From NCBI RefSeq assembly GCF_900110465.1, contig NZ_FODV01000004.1:22098-86097 (forward strand): 64,000 nt of DNA. The letters run 5' to 3'. Each line of letters starts with the position of its first letter. The stretch's first letter is position 1. Shown one piece after another: positions 26,075-35,862 of the stretch. Made by a program: the position numbers and the translations under genes. The DNA is from Halogranum amylolyticum. GTDB lineage: Archaea > Halobacteriota > Halobacteria > Halobacteriales > Haloferacaceae. Under the pieces are notes generated by a model that was not told the origin of the DNA, made no database searches, and saw only the letters and a list, made by a program, of their open reading frames with translations.

Positions 26075-27697
26075 TTACTTCTGAGAGACGTCGTAGGCGA
26101 CGATACGCTCGTCGGAGCGAGCCTGCCAGTCGAGGCTGTTGTTCACGCCGTAGACGCTGAACTGCCGGTTGAGGAAGATCCACGGGGCTTCGTCGTGTGC
26201 CAACTGGTTCGCCTCCTGGAGCGTCTGGTCGCGCGTGTCGCCGGTCTGTCCGGCGGCGTCCGCCAGCAGCGAGTCGAACTCCTCGTTGCTCCACGTGCTG
26301 AGCGAGCCGTCGGTGCTCAACAGCGCCGTCATCACGAGACCGCCGTCGAACGTCGCCTCACCCCACCCGATGAGGAACCAGTCCGGCTTGTCCTCGATGT
26401 TGCCGGTGAGCAGTTCGTCGGTGAGCGAGCCGAAGTCACGCTGGTTGACCGACGCGGAGACGTTCGGCAGTTCGTCGATGTAGCCGGCGACCGCCTGCGC
26501 GATCTCGAGATCCTTCAGGTATCGGCCGACCGGCGTGTGGAGTTCGAGCTCCGCGCCCGCAAACCCGCTCTCCTCGACGAGCTGCTGCGCCTGCTGGGGG
26601 TCGTAGGGGTACGGGTCGATGTCGGAGTTGTAGCCGACGAACCCTTCGAGCGTCGGTTGACCCGTCTGGGCGCCGAAGCCGCCGAGGACGTTCTCGACGA
26701 TGCTCTGGAGGTCGACGGCGTAGTTCATCGCCTGTCGGAACTGGACGTTCGAGAACGGTTCGACGTCGTAGCGCATCCCGTTGTAGAGGATACGCGTCGA
26801 CGGTGCGGCGGCGATAGTCGCGTTGTCGCTGTTGTTGACGCGCTGGACCTCCTGTGGGGGGATGTTGACGGTGATATCCGTCTCGCCCTGTAGCAGTTGG
26901 TTGACGCGCGTGCTGGCCTCCTCGGCGGCGCGGAAGACGACCTCCGACGCCGCGGCCGGTTCGCGCCAGTAGTCGTCGTACCGCTCGAGGACGACCTCCT
27001 CGTCTTCGGTGTACGACGAGAGCTGGAACGGTCCGGTCCCCATCATGTTCTGTCCGATGTAGGACTTGTCGTTCTCCTCGGCCCACGCCCGCTGGACGAC
27101 GTCGCAGTAGGTCGCGAACTCGGAGAAGACGATGGGGTTCAGCCCGTCGTTCGTCACTCTGACCGTCGTCTCGTCGGTCGCCTCCGCCCCCGTCACACCC
27201 GCGAGTTGGTCGCGCTGTGGACTGGCGAAGCCGACGTCCTCCTGGACGATGCGGTTGATACTGTAGGCGACGTCCTCGGCGGTGAGCGTGTCGCCGTTGT
27301 GGAACGTCACGTCCTCTCTGAGCGAGAAGGTGACCGCGTTCCCCCCGTCGACGCGGCCGTAGTCGGTCGCCAGCGACTCGACGATGTTACCGTCGACGTC
27401 GCGCGAGAGGACGCCTTCGTAGACCTGCAGCATCACGGTGTCCGTGGGCGTCTCCCGGTGGTCGTGCGGGTCGAGCCCCGACGGCATCTGCCCCTGCGTG
27501 ATGGTCAGCGAGAAGTCGCCACCACCGCCACCGTCCCCGCCGTCCGAGGAGGTCGTCCCGGTTCCGTCGCCGCCGTCGGCGGGAGACGTGTCACCGTCGC
27601 CGTCGCCCGTGCAGCCGGCGACGGCCGCCGCCGACGCCGCACCGCCCGCGAGCTTCAGATAAGAACGTCTGCTAACGTGAGACTGACTATCAGTCAT
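26075..27697 (-). CDS. Oligopeptide/dipeptide ABC transporter substrate-binding lipoprotein
   Basis: A 540-residue extracellular solute-binding protein (family 5). The N-terminus has a twin-arginine motif SRRSYLKLAGG and a lipobox AAVAGC, so it is exported folded and lipid-anchored, as is usual in haloarchaea. A Gly/Asp/Ser-rich linker precedes the binding domain, which starts at FSLTITQGQMPSGLDPHD and includes the family motif VTFHNGDTLTAEDV. It is the first gene of the five-gene operon; a TATA box 28 bases upstream indicates a leaderless mRNA. Confidence 0.94.
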   Translation of the reverse strand: MTDSQSHVSRRSYLKLAGGAASAAAVAGCTGDGDGDTSPADGGDGTGTTSSDGGDGGGGGDFSLTITQGQMPSGLDPHDHRETPTDTVMLQVYEGVLSRDVDGNIVESLATDYGRVDGGNAVTFSLREDVTFHNGDTLTAEDVAYSINRIVQEDVGFASPQRDQLAGVTGAEATDETTVRVTNDGLNPIVFSEFATYCDVVQRAWAEENDKSYIGQNMMGTGPFQLSSYTEDEEVVLERYDDYWREPAAASEVVFRAAEEASTRVNQLLQGETDITVNIPPQEVQRVNNSDNATIAAAPSTRILYNGMRYDVEPFSNVQFRQAMNYAVDLQSIVENVLGGFGAQTGQPTLEGFVGYNSDIDPYPYDPQQAQQLVEESGFAGAELELHTPVGRYLKDLEIAQAVAGYIDELPNVSASVNQRDFGSLTDELLTGNIEDKPDWFLIGWGEATFDGGLVMTALLSTDGSLSTWSNEEFDSLLADAAGQTGDTRDQTLQEANQLAHDEAPWIFLNRQFSVYGVNNSLDWQARSDERIVAYDVSQK

Positions 27698-27721
27698 GAA
27701 GGATACTTCTTGCGGTGATAC

Positions 27722-27729
27722 TTAAATAT
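27722..27729 (-). promoter_or_regulatory. TATA box of the oligopeptide ABC operon
   Basis: On the minus strand this reads ATATTTAA, centred about 28 bases before the binding-protein ATG at 27697. It should drive the whole operon down to the OppF-type gene. Confidence 0.6.
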
Positions 27730-27820
27730 GCTATGGTCACACAACCCACTCGAACGGCTGCCGACCCCGAAGGTGTCTCCGACTCAGGAGCGCTCGATCA
27801 GTTTCACACCAGGGCGAGCA

Positions 27821-27829
27821 TTTAAATAT
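27821..27829 (+). promoter_or_regulatory. TATA box of the RNase H-like gene
   Basis: TTTAAATAT lies 22-30 bases before the ATG at 27851. It marks that ATG, not an earlier in-frame start at 27728, as the true one. Confidence 0.6.
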
Positions 27830-27850
27830 GATCGCGGTACAATCGCCCGT

Positions 27851-28480
27851 ATGGCCGTCCCCGGCCGGTCCACCCTGCGAGACCTGTTCGACGACTCGCC
27901 CACCCCTCACTTTGCGCATCCGCCGCGGACCCACCACCGAGACTTCTATCTCGCGACGGACGGGTCGTACCGGCGGAGTCGCGGTGGGTTGGGCGCGGTC
28001 ATCGAGACTCGAGACGGGACGCGGGTCGCTCGTATCGCGCTCCCAGACGAGGTTCCCGACAACAACGTCGCCGAGTATCGGGCGCTCCACCTCGGATTAG
28101 ACGTGCTCGCGGCCAGGGCACCGCCGTCCGCCAGCGTCGGTCTCCTCGTCGACCACGACGCGCTCGCGACCAACGTCAACTACGCTGTCCTCGCCGCCAG
28201 CCACCCCGACTGGGAACCGCCGCGGGAGATCTCGGTTCCGGGGGGGAGCCGACACCACTGGCGAGGCATCCGCGCCCGCATCGCGGGGTTCGGCGAACTC
28301 CGTGCGGCACGGATCGCGAGTCGAGACAACCCCGCCCACGCGCTCGCGAACGCACCCGAGGAGTACGCCCACCTCAGGACGCGGTCGCCCCGCTGTGTGC
28401 TCCCGGACCCCCCATCCGACTCCTCGCAGTCGACACAGGTGCCCCCACCGTCGCGTCACGAACGTCACGCGGGCGACTGA
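27851..28480 (+). CDS. Ribonuclease HI-like protein
   Basis: A 209-residue protein with an RNase H fold: the first catalytic Asp in [20 protein letters not shown], the Glu in [13 protein letters not shown] and the second Asp in [10 protein letters not shown]. RNase HI enzymes cut the RNA strand of RNA:DNA hybrids. The family member here has a 35-residue N-terminal extension and a Pro/Ser-rich C-terminal tail after the domain. The final helix contains [13 protein letters not shown], where the fourth acidic residue is expected. Confidence 0.75.
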   Translation: MAVPGRSTLRDLFDDSPTPHFAHPPRTHHRDFYLATDGSYRRSRGGLGAVIETRDGTRVARIALPDEVPDNNVAEYRALHLGLDVLAARAPPSASVGLLVDHDALATNVNYAVLAASHPDWEPPREISVPGGSRHHWRGIRARIAGFGELRAARIASRDNPAHALANAPEEYAHLRTRSPRCVLPDPPSDSSQSTQVPPPSRHERHAGD

Positions 28481-28568
28481 CGGCTGGTCCACGGACGTCC
28501 GCGCTCGTCCGCTCGGCGAACCAGAGTCGGCAACTGTTTTCAGCACACTCGCCGTATCTCCGCTAACG

Positions 28569-29156
28569 ATGGTTTCGCTCGTCTCGCGATTCGTCGAGGA
28601 TATCCGCACCGCGCAGGCAAAAGATCCTGCCGCCCGGGGCCCGCTGGAGGTCCTGCTGACCTATCCGGGACTCCACGCGATCTGGCTCTACCGCGTCGCA
28701 CACGTCCTCTGGGAGGGCGGCCTCCGGCTCCCCGCACGCCTGCTCTCGCATCTCGCCCGCGGACTCACGGGCGTCGAGATCCATCCGGCGGCCACCATCG
28801 GTCGACGGTTCTTCATCGACCACGGGATGGGCGTCGTCGTCGGCGAGACCGCGGAGATCGGCGACGACGTACTGATGTACCACGGCGTGACGCTCGGGGG
28901 GAACTCGATGCGGCGAGAGAAGCGCCACCCGACCGTCGAAGACGACGCCGTCCTCGGGGCGAACTCGACGCTCATCGGGGCGATCACGGTCGGCGAAGAT
29001 ACACGTATCGGCGCCGGTGCCGTCGTCAGCGACGACGTCCCGGCGGGAGCAACGATCGTCGGTCCGAAGGCAACGCGCCTCGACAGCGACGACGAGGACG
29101 GCCGAGTCGACGACGACGCCGAATCGACCGTCGAGTCGCCAGGACCCGCCGAGTAG
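28569..29156 (+). CDS. cysE: Serine O-acetyltransferase
   Basis: A 195-residue enzyme that acetylates serine with acetyl-CoA to give O-acetylserine, the precursor of cysteine. The N-terminal helical part ([20 protein letters not shown]) is followed by the left-handed beta-helix of hexapeptide repeats, with the catalytic signature [34 protein letters not shown] region from residue 80 on. The C-terminal tail is acidic. The next gene, convergent, is a TauE/SafE permease, whose family often carries sulfur compounds, consistent with a sulfur-assimilation locus. Confidence 0.92.
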   Translation: MVSLVSRFVEDIRTAQAKDPAARGPLEVLLTYPGLHAIWLYRVAHVLWEGGLRLPARLLSHLARGLTGVEIHPAATIGRRFFIDHGMGVVVGETAEIGDDVLMYHGVTLGGNSMRREKRHPTVEDDAVLGANSTLIGAITVGEDTRIGAGAVVSDDVPAGATIVGPKATRLDSDDEDGRVDDDAESTVESPGPAE

Positions 29157-29158
29157 CC

Positions 29159-29929
29159 TCAGAGCCCCAGCCCGCTCGTGGTGAGTCGGGCGGCGATGAC
29201 CGACAGAAGGAGATACGTCCCCGCCCGTTGGACGGCGTCGGGGACCGTCGCACGAGCACGCTTGCCGGCGGCGACGCCGACCAACCCCGGGAGGGCGGCG
29301 ACGGCCGACAGAACGAAGAGCTCGCTCCCGTCGTAGAGGCCGAGCACCGCAGCCGTCCCGACACGGACGGTCGAGACGCCGAGAAATATCATGGCGACGA
29401 CGCCGACGAACGTCGGGCGGTCGAGATCCAGTCGTCGCAGGTACGCGACCACCTGCACCCCGACGTTGCTCGCACCGAAGATCAGCCCGGAGACGAGACC
29501 GAGTGTCGCCTTCGTCGCCATCCCGTCGCGGAAGCAGCGAGAGACGAACTTCGACCGACCAGGGACCGGGAGCCACGGCTGTGAGACGACGACGTAGACG
29601 AAGACGAACACGCCGAGCGCGAGCGTCAGTGGCCGTGTCGGAATCCGCGGGAGGAGGAGCATCCCGACGACGGTGCCGACGAGCGCTGCGGTGACGTACG
29701 GCCAGAACCGCCGGACGCAACGCCGGAGCCCGTCGCGGCTGAGTTCGCGGACGAGCGAGACGTTGGTCGAGAGCATCGGGAGGATCATCACGACGATCGC
29801 CGTCCGAGGACCGAGGAGTGCCGCGAGAAGCGCAGTGCCGACGACGGCGAACCCGAACCCGTTGAGCCCGGTGACGAACCCACCGAGTGCGACGACCGCG
29901 AAGACGAGTAGCGTCGTGAGCGGGTCCAT
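29159..29929 (-). CDS. TauE/SafE family sulfite exporter-like permease
   Basis: A 256-residue membrane protein with about eight segments in two repeats. The first repeat shows GGFVTGLNGFGFAVVGTALL, the typical G-x-GFG motif of the family; the second shows KATLGLVSGLIFGASNVGVQVV. TauE/SafE proteins move sulfite, sulfoacetate or other organic anions across the membrane. The ATG before DPLTTLLVF was chosen because the 39 residues before it are not membrane-like. It is tail-to-tail with cysE, two bases apart. Confidence 0.87.
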   Translation of the reverse strand: MDPLTTLLVFAVVALGGFVTGLNGFGFAVVGTALLAALLGPRTAIVVMILPMLSTNVSLVRELSRDGLRRCVRRFWPYVTAALVGTVVGMLLLPRIPTRPLTLALGVFVFVYVVVSQPWLPVPGRSKFVSRCFRDGMATKATLGLVSGLIFGASNVGVQVVAYLRRLDLDRPTFVGVVAMIFLGVSTVRVGTAAVLGLYDGSELFVLSAVAALPGLVGVAAGKRARATVPDAVQRAGTYLLLSVIAARLTTSGLGL

Positions 29930-30035
29930 GGGACGAAGACACGACGAGTACAGACTTGAACGCTCCTCGGGCGTGCGGTGCGACCGCCAAACGGTGACAG
30001 AAGAGTTATCTTCCAGTTCTGACACCCTACGGTCG

Positions 30036-30506
30036 ATGCCCTCCACGTTGCGCGGCTCCCTCCTCGCCGCCGTCCAACTTCTCCTCGTCGCCGTCGGCGG
30101 CGGCGCGTCTCTCCTCCTGCTCTACACGCTCCTGACGCTCCCGCCCGCTCCGCCCGGGAGCGACGGGTTCGTCACCGGTGGTGCGTATCTGTGGGGTGGG
30201 ACCGCCCTCGTCTTCACGCTCGGCGTGACCGGCGCCGGCGTCGTCTTGCCGACGGTGCTTGGCGGCGACGAACTGCTCGGACTCGGCCGCTACCAGCGGA
30301 CCGTACTGAAAGCCGCCGCCGCCTGCTTCGGCGGCGGTCTCCTCCTCGGCGTGGGCCTCACGGCCGCCGTCGACTTCCTGTTCGGCGTGCTCGCGCTCTT
30401 CCTCGCGGTGCTCCTCGGACTGCTCCTCGTCGCGCTCGTCCTCGCGTGGCGACTGTCGGAGGTGGTCCTCGAGAGGCAGGGACGGAACGCGGCCCACATC
30501 GACTGA
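30036..30506 (+). CDS. Haloarchaeal four-helix membrane protein of unknown function
   Basis: A 156-residue protein with four hydrophobic helices (first AAVQLLLVAVGGGASLLLLYTLL, last LFGVLALFLAVLLGLLLVALVLAW), short loops and no charged motif within the membrane. It belongs to a haloarchaeal conserved family I cannot assign a role. The start is the ATG before PSTLRGSL; the frame extends upstream only as low-quality sequence. It is convergent with the malic enzyme gene. Confidence 0.65.
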   Translation: MPSTLRGSLLAAVQLLLVAVGGGASLLLLYTLLTLPPAPPGSDGFVTGGAYLWGGTALVFTLGVTGAGVVLPTVLGGDELLGLGRYQRTVLKAAAACFGGGLLLGVGLTAAVDFLFGVLALFLAVLLGLLLVALVLAWRLSEVVLERQGRNAAHID

Positions 30507-30553
30507 TCTGGCCGTCGAAAAAAGCTGGACCAAAAATCAGGTCGGCGAGAGCG

Positions 30554-32818
30554 CTACAGTTCGCCTTCGCTGTCGTCCTGTGCGTCGACGACGGCGACGC
30601 CCGCCAGATTGACGATATCCTTGACCTCGTCACCGCGCTGCAGGACGTGGACGGGTTTGTTCATGCCGACGAGCATCGGGCCAATGGCCTCCGCACCGCC
30701 GAGTCGCTGGAGCAGTTTGTAGCCGATGTTGCCCGCCTCGAGGTTCGGGAACACGAGCACGTTCGCCGGCCCGTCTAGATCGGCGAAGTCGTAGGTCCCC
30801 TCCAGGATGTCCTCGACGACGGCGGTGTCGGCCTGCATCTCCCCGTCGACGGGGAAGTCGACCTCGGGGTCGTCGTGCAGCAGCTTCACCGCGCCCCGCG
30901 GCTTGCGGGTGCCCTCGTTGTCGACGCTGCCGAAGTTCGAGTACGACAGCATCGCCGCGCTCGGTTCGACGTTGAAACTGCGGGCGAGGTTGGCCGTGTG
31001 TTTCGTGATCTCCGCGAGCACCTCCTCGTCGGGGTCGAGGTTGACCGTGGTGTCCGCACAGAAGACGACGCGGTTCTTGAACGTCAGCATGTAGACGCCG
31101 GCGGCGTAGTTCGCGTCGTCGGCGGTCCCGACGACCTGCAGCGGTGGGCGGAGCGCCGAGGGGTAGTGGTGGGTGAGACCGGTGAGCATCGCGTCGGCGT
31201 CGTCCATCTCCACCATCACGCTGGCGAAGTAGTTGGTGTCGCGCCGGATGAGTTCGCCCGCCTCGCTCCGGGTGAGTCCCTTGCGCTGACGGAGTTCGTG
31301 CAGTCGGTCGGCGTAGTGGTCCCACTCGCCGTCCCGCGGGTTGGCGATCGTCGGGTCGAAGTCCAGCCCCAACTCCTCGGCCGTCCGCAGGATGCGGTTG
31401 GGGTTGCCGATGAGGATGGGCTCGGCGATGCCCTGCTCTTCGAGTTGGTACGCAGCGCGGATCATCTTCTCGTCGGAGCCCTCGGCGAGCGCGACGCGTT
31501 TCGGGTTCGACTTCGCCTTGTTGAGCACGACGCGCATCATCTCGCGGGACTTCCCGAGACGCGCCTCGAGCCGTTCGGTGTACGTCGGGATGTCGAGTTC
31601 CTTCCGTGCCGCGCCGCTGTCCATCGCCGCCTGCGCGACGGCCGGAGCGACCTCGAAGAGGACACGCGGGTCGAGCGGTTTCGGGATGATGTACTCCGAG
31701 CCGTACTGCAGGGGGTCGTCGCCGTAGGCCTTGACGACGGCGTCGGGGACGTCTTGGCGGGCGAGATCGGCGAGCGCCTTGGCCGCGGCGACCTTCATCT
31801 CCTCGTTGATCTCGGTGGCCCGCGCGTCGAGTGCGCCGCGGAAGATGAACGGGAACCCCAGCACGTTGTTCACCTGGTTGGGGTAGTCAGAGCGGCCGGT
31901 CGCCATGATGACCGTGTCGTCGCGTGCCTCTTTGGCGTCCTCGTAGGAGATCTCGGGGTCGGGGTTGGCCATCGCGAAGATGATGGGGTCGTCGGCCATC
32001 GAGCGCACCATCTCCTGGCTGACGATGCCGCCGACAGAGAGGCCGACGAACACGTCGGCGTCCTCCATCGCGTCCGCGAGATCTCCCTCGGGGACGTCGC
32101 GGGCGAACTGCCGCTTGAACTCGTTGACCTCGTCGGCCCGCTTCTTCGTGATGATGCCCGTGGAGTCACACATCGTGATGTTCTCCTTCTCGGCACCGAG
32201 CGAGACGTAGAATCGGGCCGTCGCGAGCGCCGAGGCACCCGCACCGGAGAAGACGATGTTCAGTTCGTCGAGTTCCTTGTCGCTGACGTCGGCGGCGTTG
32301 ACGAGCGCGGCCCCGGAGATGATCGCCGTCCCGTGTTGATCGTCGTGGAAGACGGGGATGTCCATCTCCTCGCGGAGGCGCGACTCGATCTCGAAACACT
32401 CGGGAGCCTTGATGTCCTCGAGGTTGATCCCCCCGAACGTCGGCTCCATCATGCGGACCGACTGGATGATCTCCTCGGGGTCGGCCTCGTCGAGTTCGAT
32501 GTCGAACACGTCGATGTCGGCGAAGCGCTTGAACAGCACGCCCTTCCCCTCCATGACGGGTTTCGACGCCTGTGCGCCGATGTCGCCGAGGCCCAGGACG
32601 GCCGACCCGTTGGAGACGACGCCGACGAGGTTCCCCTTCGCCGTGTACTCGTACGCCTGTTCGGGGTCGTCGGCGATGTCGCGACACGGCGCGGCCACGC
32701 CCGGCGAGTACGCCAGCGACAGGTCACGCTGGGTGTTCGTCGGCTTGGTCGTCGAGATCTCTACCTTCCCCGGGGGGTCCTGCCGGTGGTACTCCCGTGC
32801 GTCGTCGTCCAGTCCCAT
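30554..32818 (-). CDS. maeB: NADP-dependent malic enzyme fused to phosphotransacetylase-like domain
   Basis: A 754-residue two-domain protein of the MaeB type. Residues 1-390 are the malic enzyme: the conserved [16 protein letters not shown], metal-binding PEEIIQ-type and [13 protein letters not shown] segments, and the NAD(P) site [15 protein letters not shown]. Residues about 425-754 match phosphate acetyltransferase (starting [21 protein letters not shown]), which in MaeB is thought to be a regulatory acetyl-CoA sensor, not an active enzyme. The reaction oxidatively decarboxylates malate to pyruvate with NADPH. The ATG giving MGLDDDARE fits a TATA-like stretch about 28 bases upstream. Confidence 0.95.
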   Translation of the reverse strand: MGLDDDAREYHRQDPPGKVEISTTKPTNTQRDLSLAYSPGVAAPCRDIADDPEQAYEYTAKGNLVGVVSNGSAVLGLGDIGAQASKPVMEGKGVLFKRFADIDVFDIELDEADPEEIIQSVRMMEPTFGGINLEDIKAPECFEIESRLREEMDIPVFHDDQHGTAIISGAALVNAADVSDKELDELNIVFSGAGASALATARFYVSLGAEKENITMCDSTGIITKKRADEVNEFKRQFARDVPEGDLADAMEDADVFVGLSVGGIVSQEMVRSMADDPIIFAMANPDPEISYEDAKEARDDTVIMATGRSDYPNQVNNVLGFPFIFRGALDARATEINEEMKVAAAKALADLARQDVPDAVVKAYGDDPLQYGSEYIIPKPLDPRVLFEVAPAVAQAAMDSGAARKELDIPTYTERLEARLGKSREMMRVVLNKAKSNPKRVALAEGSDEKMIRAAYQLEEQGIAEPILIGNPNRILRTAEELGLDFDPTIANPRDGEWDHYADRLHELRQRKGLTRSEAGELIRRDTNYFASVMVEMDDADAMLTGLTHHYPSALRPPLQVVGTADDANYAAGVYMLTFKNRVVFCADTTVNLDPDEEVLAEITKHTANLARSFNVEPSAAMLSYSNFGSVDNEGTRKPRGAVKLLHDDPEVDFPVDGEMQADTAVVEDILEGTYDFADLDGPANVLVFPNLEAGNIGYKLLQRLGGAEAIGPMLVGMNKPVHVLQRGDEVKDIVNLAGVAVVDAQDDSEGEL

Positions 32819-32930
32819 GAATTGGGCGACACCATGGGATGGCAAAAAACTATCCGTGCACGTCGAATTTGCGGTTCGACGGACGTCGAAGATTAACTCG
32901 GAAGCGACTCAGTTCTTCGTCGGACGACCG

Positions 32931-34181
32931 TCAGGACGCGGTCGTGTCGTCGCCCCAGACGAACCGGTCGTCGGCGGCACCGTCGGCACCATCTGCACCG
33001 TCAGTGAAGACGGGGCCGTCGCCGCCGCTCGTCGACGGTCGACCGTTCTCGCTGTCGTCACCGCCGTCGCCGTCGTCGCCGTCCCACCCGGTCGGGTCGG
33101 TGCTCTCGTCGTCACCCTGCCCGGGGCGCGGCGGGAGCAGCGCGAACCGGTCGTCGGCGGCACCGAGCACCGAGAGTTCGTACGCCGTGAAGTACGACTG
33201 GACGACGATCTTGATCGGCAGCGAGACCGCCAACAGTGCGAGCAGCGTGAGGACGCCGAGGACGACCAGCGCGACGACGCCGGCGACGCTGCCGAGCGCC
33301 GCGTTCAGTCCGCCGAACGCGCCGGCGACGACGAGCCCGACGAGGAGTGCGCCGACGACGACGACGGCGGCGAGGATCCCGCCGACGACGAACGTCGCGA
33401 TGCCGACGCCGAGCTGGAGGACGAACCGGACGACGAGGTAGACGAGGAACTGTTTCCACTCGCTGCGGAGCGTCGGCCAGAACTGCCGCCACCCCGAGAG
33501 CACGCCCGAGTCCGTGGCGATCATCACCGGGACGACGAACTGCTCGGTAAACCCGAGGAGGAGACCGAGGACGACGAAGGCGACGAGGGCGACGGCGAGC
33601 AGGCCGAGGAATCCGGCGAGACCGAACCCGGCGAGGAAACTGTCGAACGCCGCCGCGTTCGGGGCTGCGAGGGCGAAGAGCAGGACGCCGAGGGCGAAGG
33701 GGGCGACGACGAGGAGGCCGACGCCGATCTGGAACAGCAGGAACCGCATCCCCTTCCAGAACCGGCGTTTGAACGGACCGCGGACGCGGACCTCGTTCGT
33801 CCGGAGCGCGTCGACGAGGACGAACGGCATCACCGACGAGGCGACGACGGCGACCACGACGTAGAGGACGACGCCGACGAGGAGGGCGGCACCGAGCGCG
33901 ACGAGCGCGTCCGGGGACAGCCCGGTCAGTTCCGAGAGCGACGTCCAGACGTCCGGTGACGGGCCCGGTGCGGGGTCGGGAGCCGGACCGGGGCCGGGCG
34001 TCGGCCCGCCGTCGCTCGGGAACGACGAGGGGACGTTCGTGACGCCGTTCAGGCCGCTGCCACCGCCGAGGAAGAAGACGATGACCGCCAACCGGAGCCA
34101 TCGCCCCCAACTGAACGGGAGGAGGAAGTTGCGGGTTGCATCGAGCGCGTCGTCGACCGCGTCGAACGCGTACCAGGGCAT
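32931..34181 (-). CDS. Haloarchaeal multi-pass membrane protein (DUF7544 type)
   Basis: A 416-residue membrane protein with about eight hydrophobic segments. The start MPWYAFDAVDDALDATRNFL and the polar WGRWLRLAVIVFFLGG are shared by a haloarchaeal family I believe is DUF7544. A Pro/Gly-rich linker (PTPGPGPAPDPAPG) follows the first segment. The C-terminal 80 residues are an acidic disordered tail with DGDDGDGGDD runs. Function unknown. Confidence 0.72.
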   Translation of the reverse strand: MPWYAFDAVDDALDATRNFLLPFSWGRWLRLAVIVFFLGGGSGLNGVTNVPSSFPSDGGPTPGPGPAPDPAPGPSPDVWTSLSELTGLSPDALVALGAALLVGVVLYVVVAVVASSVMPFVLVDALRTNEVRVRGPFKRRFWKGMRFLLFQIGVGLLVVAPFALGVLLFALAAPNAAAFDSFLAGFGLAGFLGLLAVALVAFVVLGLLLGFTEQFVVPVMIATDSGVLSGWRQFWPTLRSEWKQFLVYLVVRFVLQLGVGIATFVVGGILAAVVVVGALLVGLVVAGAFGGLNAALGSVAGVVALVVLGVLTLLALLAVSLPIKIVVQSYFTAYELSVLGAADDRFALLPPRPGQGDDESTDPTGWDGDDGDGGDDSENGRPSTSGGDGPVFTDGADGADGAADDRFVWGDDTTAS

Positions 34182-34432
34182 GGTCGAGGCTGTCGTGCAG
34201 GTGTCAAATAGGTTCCGTCTGGGAGAGTGACCGGGGTGCTAACGGAGTGACCTCCTTCGAGCGATCTGTGGCGACAGGTCGACGTCCGGGAGACAGAACG
34301 TCGTGCGGGACAGTTTCGTACACCGAGATAACAGCTATCACGTCTCTCGTCGTATCTGTATCGAGCCTCGACGTCGACGCAGAGCGGAGCGTAACGTGCT
34401 CGACGGACGAGACAGGGGAGAGTAGAGCAACC
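34182..34432. other. Intergenic region between divergent genes
   Basis: 251 bases between the DUF7544-type membrane protein and the FAD-linked oxidase. It must hold both promoters. I see no strong TATA box for either, and no hairpin longer than a few base pairs. Confidence 0.4.
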
Positions 34433-35821
34433 ATGGCAACCAGAGCAGGCGACGACAGAGCGGCGATAGACCGATTACAGACGGCAGTTCGGGGACGGGT
34501 GGTCGGACCCGACGACCCGGAGTACGACGAGGTACGGACCGTCTACAACGCGATGATCGAGAAGCGTCCCCGACTCGTCGTCCAGTGTGCCGACGTCGGC
34601 GACGTGATGGCGGCGGTGAACTTCGGCCGCGAACGCGGGTTGGAGATCGCAGTCCGTGGCGGCGGCCACAGCGGTCCCGGTCTCGCGCTGGTAGACCAGG
34701 GACTGGTCGTCGATCTCTCGGAGATGAAGGGTGTCCGCGTCGACCCCGACGCGAGGACGGTTCGGGTCGAACCGGGCTGCCGCTGGGGCGACGTCGACCA
34801 CGCCACGCACGCGTTCGGCCTGGCGACCGTCAGCGGCATCCACTCGAACACCGGCGTCGGCGGGCTGACGCTCGGCGGCGGCCACGGCTATCTGACCCGG
34901 AAGTACGGGCTGACTATCGACAACCTCCTGAACGCGGACGTGGTGTTGGCCGACGGCCGACTGGTCCACGCGAGCGAGGAGGAGAACCCGGACCTGTTCT
35001 GGGCGCTGCGTGGCGGCGGCGGCAACTTCGGGGTCGTCACCTCCTTCGAGTTCCGACTCCACCCGGTGGACACGGTCGTCGCCGGACCGATGTTCTGGCC
35101 GCTCGACCGACTCGAGGAGACGATGCGGTGGTACCGCGAGTGGCTCCCGCGAGCACCGAGAGACGTCTACGCGTTCTACCTCGTCGCCGAAGTGCCGGGC
35201 GAGCCGTTCCCGGCCGAACTCCACGGCGAGCAGGTCTGCGGGCTGATGTGGTGTTCGCTCGGATCGGAGGACGACACCGAGACGTTCCTCAAGCAGGCCC
35301 GCGACGTCGCCGATCCGCTGTTCGAACACGTCGGAGAGATGCCCTACCCGGCGCTTCAGAGTATGTTCGACGACCTCTACCCGCCGGGCGACCAGTGGTA
35401 CTGGAAGGGTGACTTCGTCCGGGAGTTGACCGACGAGGCCATCGCCGTCCACCGGCAGTTCGCCGCGGTGCCGACGCCGAAGTCGACGATGCATCTGTAC
35501 CCTGTCGACGGTGCAGTTCACGACGTCGACGCCGACGAGACGGCGTGGAACTACCGCGACGCGAACTGGTCGATGGTCATCGCGGGTATCGACCCGGACC
35601 CCTCGAACGCCGAGAAGATGAGCGAGTGGGCGCGGAGCTACTGGGAGGCGCTCCACCCGCACTCGGCGGGTGGGTCGTACGTCAACTTCATGATGGACGA
35701 AGGGGACGACCGGATCAGGGCGACGTACGGCGACAACTACGAGCGACTCCAGCGAGTCAAAGCCGAGTACGACCCGGACAACGTCTTCCACGTGAACCAG
35801 AACGTCGACCCTGCGGCGTAG
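34433..35821 (+). CDS. FAD-linked oxidoreductase (berberine bridge enzyme type)
   Basis: A 462-residue flavoprotein of the VAO/BBE family. Residues 40-215 form the FAD domain with the RGGGHS motif; His79 is where these enzymes carry 8-alpha-histidyl FAD. In relatives with bicovalent flavin, a Cys lies in GLTCDNL. Here that residue is Ile162 (GLTIDNL), so only one covalent link is predicted. A substrate domain (220-415) follows, and the C-terminal NVFHVNQNVDP motif is intact. Such enzymes oxidise sugars, alkaloids or lignin-type alcohols with O2. The start fits a CAACC-ATGG context. Confidence 0.87.
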   Translation: MATRAGDDRAAIDRLQTAVRGRVVGPDDPEYDEVRTVYNAMIEKRPRLVVQCADVGDVMAAVNFGRERGLEIAVRGGGHSGPGLALVDQGLVVDLSEMKGVRVDPDARTVRVEPGCRWGDVDHATHAFGLATVSGIHSNTGVGGLTLGGGHGYLTRKYGLTIDNLLNADVVLADGRLVHASEEENPDLFWALRGGGGNFGVVTSFEFRLHPVDTVVAGPMFWPLDRLEETMRWYREWLPRAPRDVYAFYLVAEVPGEPFPAELHGEQVCGLMWCSLGSEDDTETFLKQARDVADPLFEHVGEMPYPALQSMFDDLYPPGDQWYWKGDFVRELTDEAIAVHRQFAAVPTPKSTMHLYPVDGAVHDVDADETAWNYRDANWSMVIAGIDPDPSNAEKMSEWARSYWEALHPHSAGGSYVNFMMDEGDDRIRATYGDNYERLQRVKAEYDPDNVFHVNQNVDPAA

Positions 35822-35862
35822 CGAGTTCGGGCCGTCGCGGTGAGGGTAGGGTCGGCCGAGCG

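Noticed and set aside
30875..32896. 673-codon plus-strand frame opposite the malic enzyme
   Set aside because: Translation is Arg/Val-rich with no known motif, and the minus strand has a full MaeB sequence.
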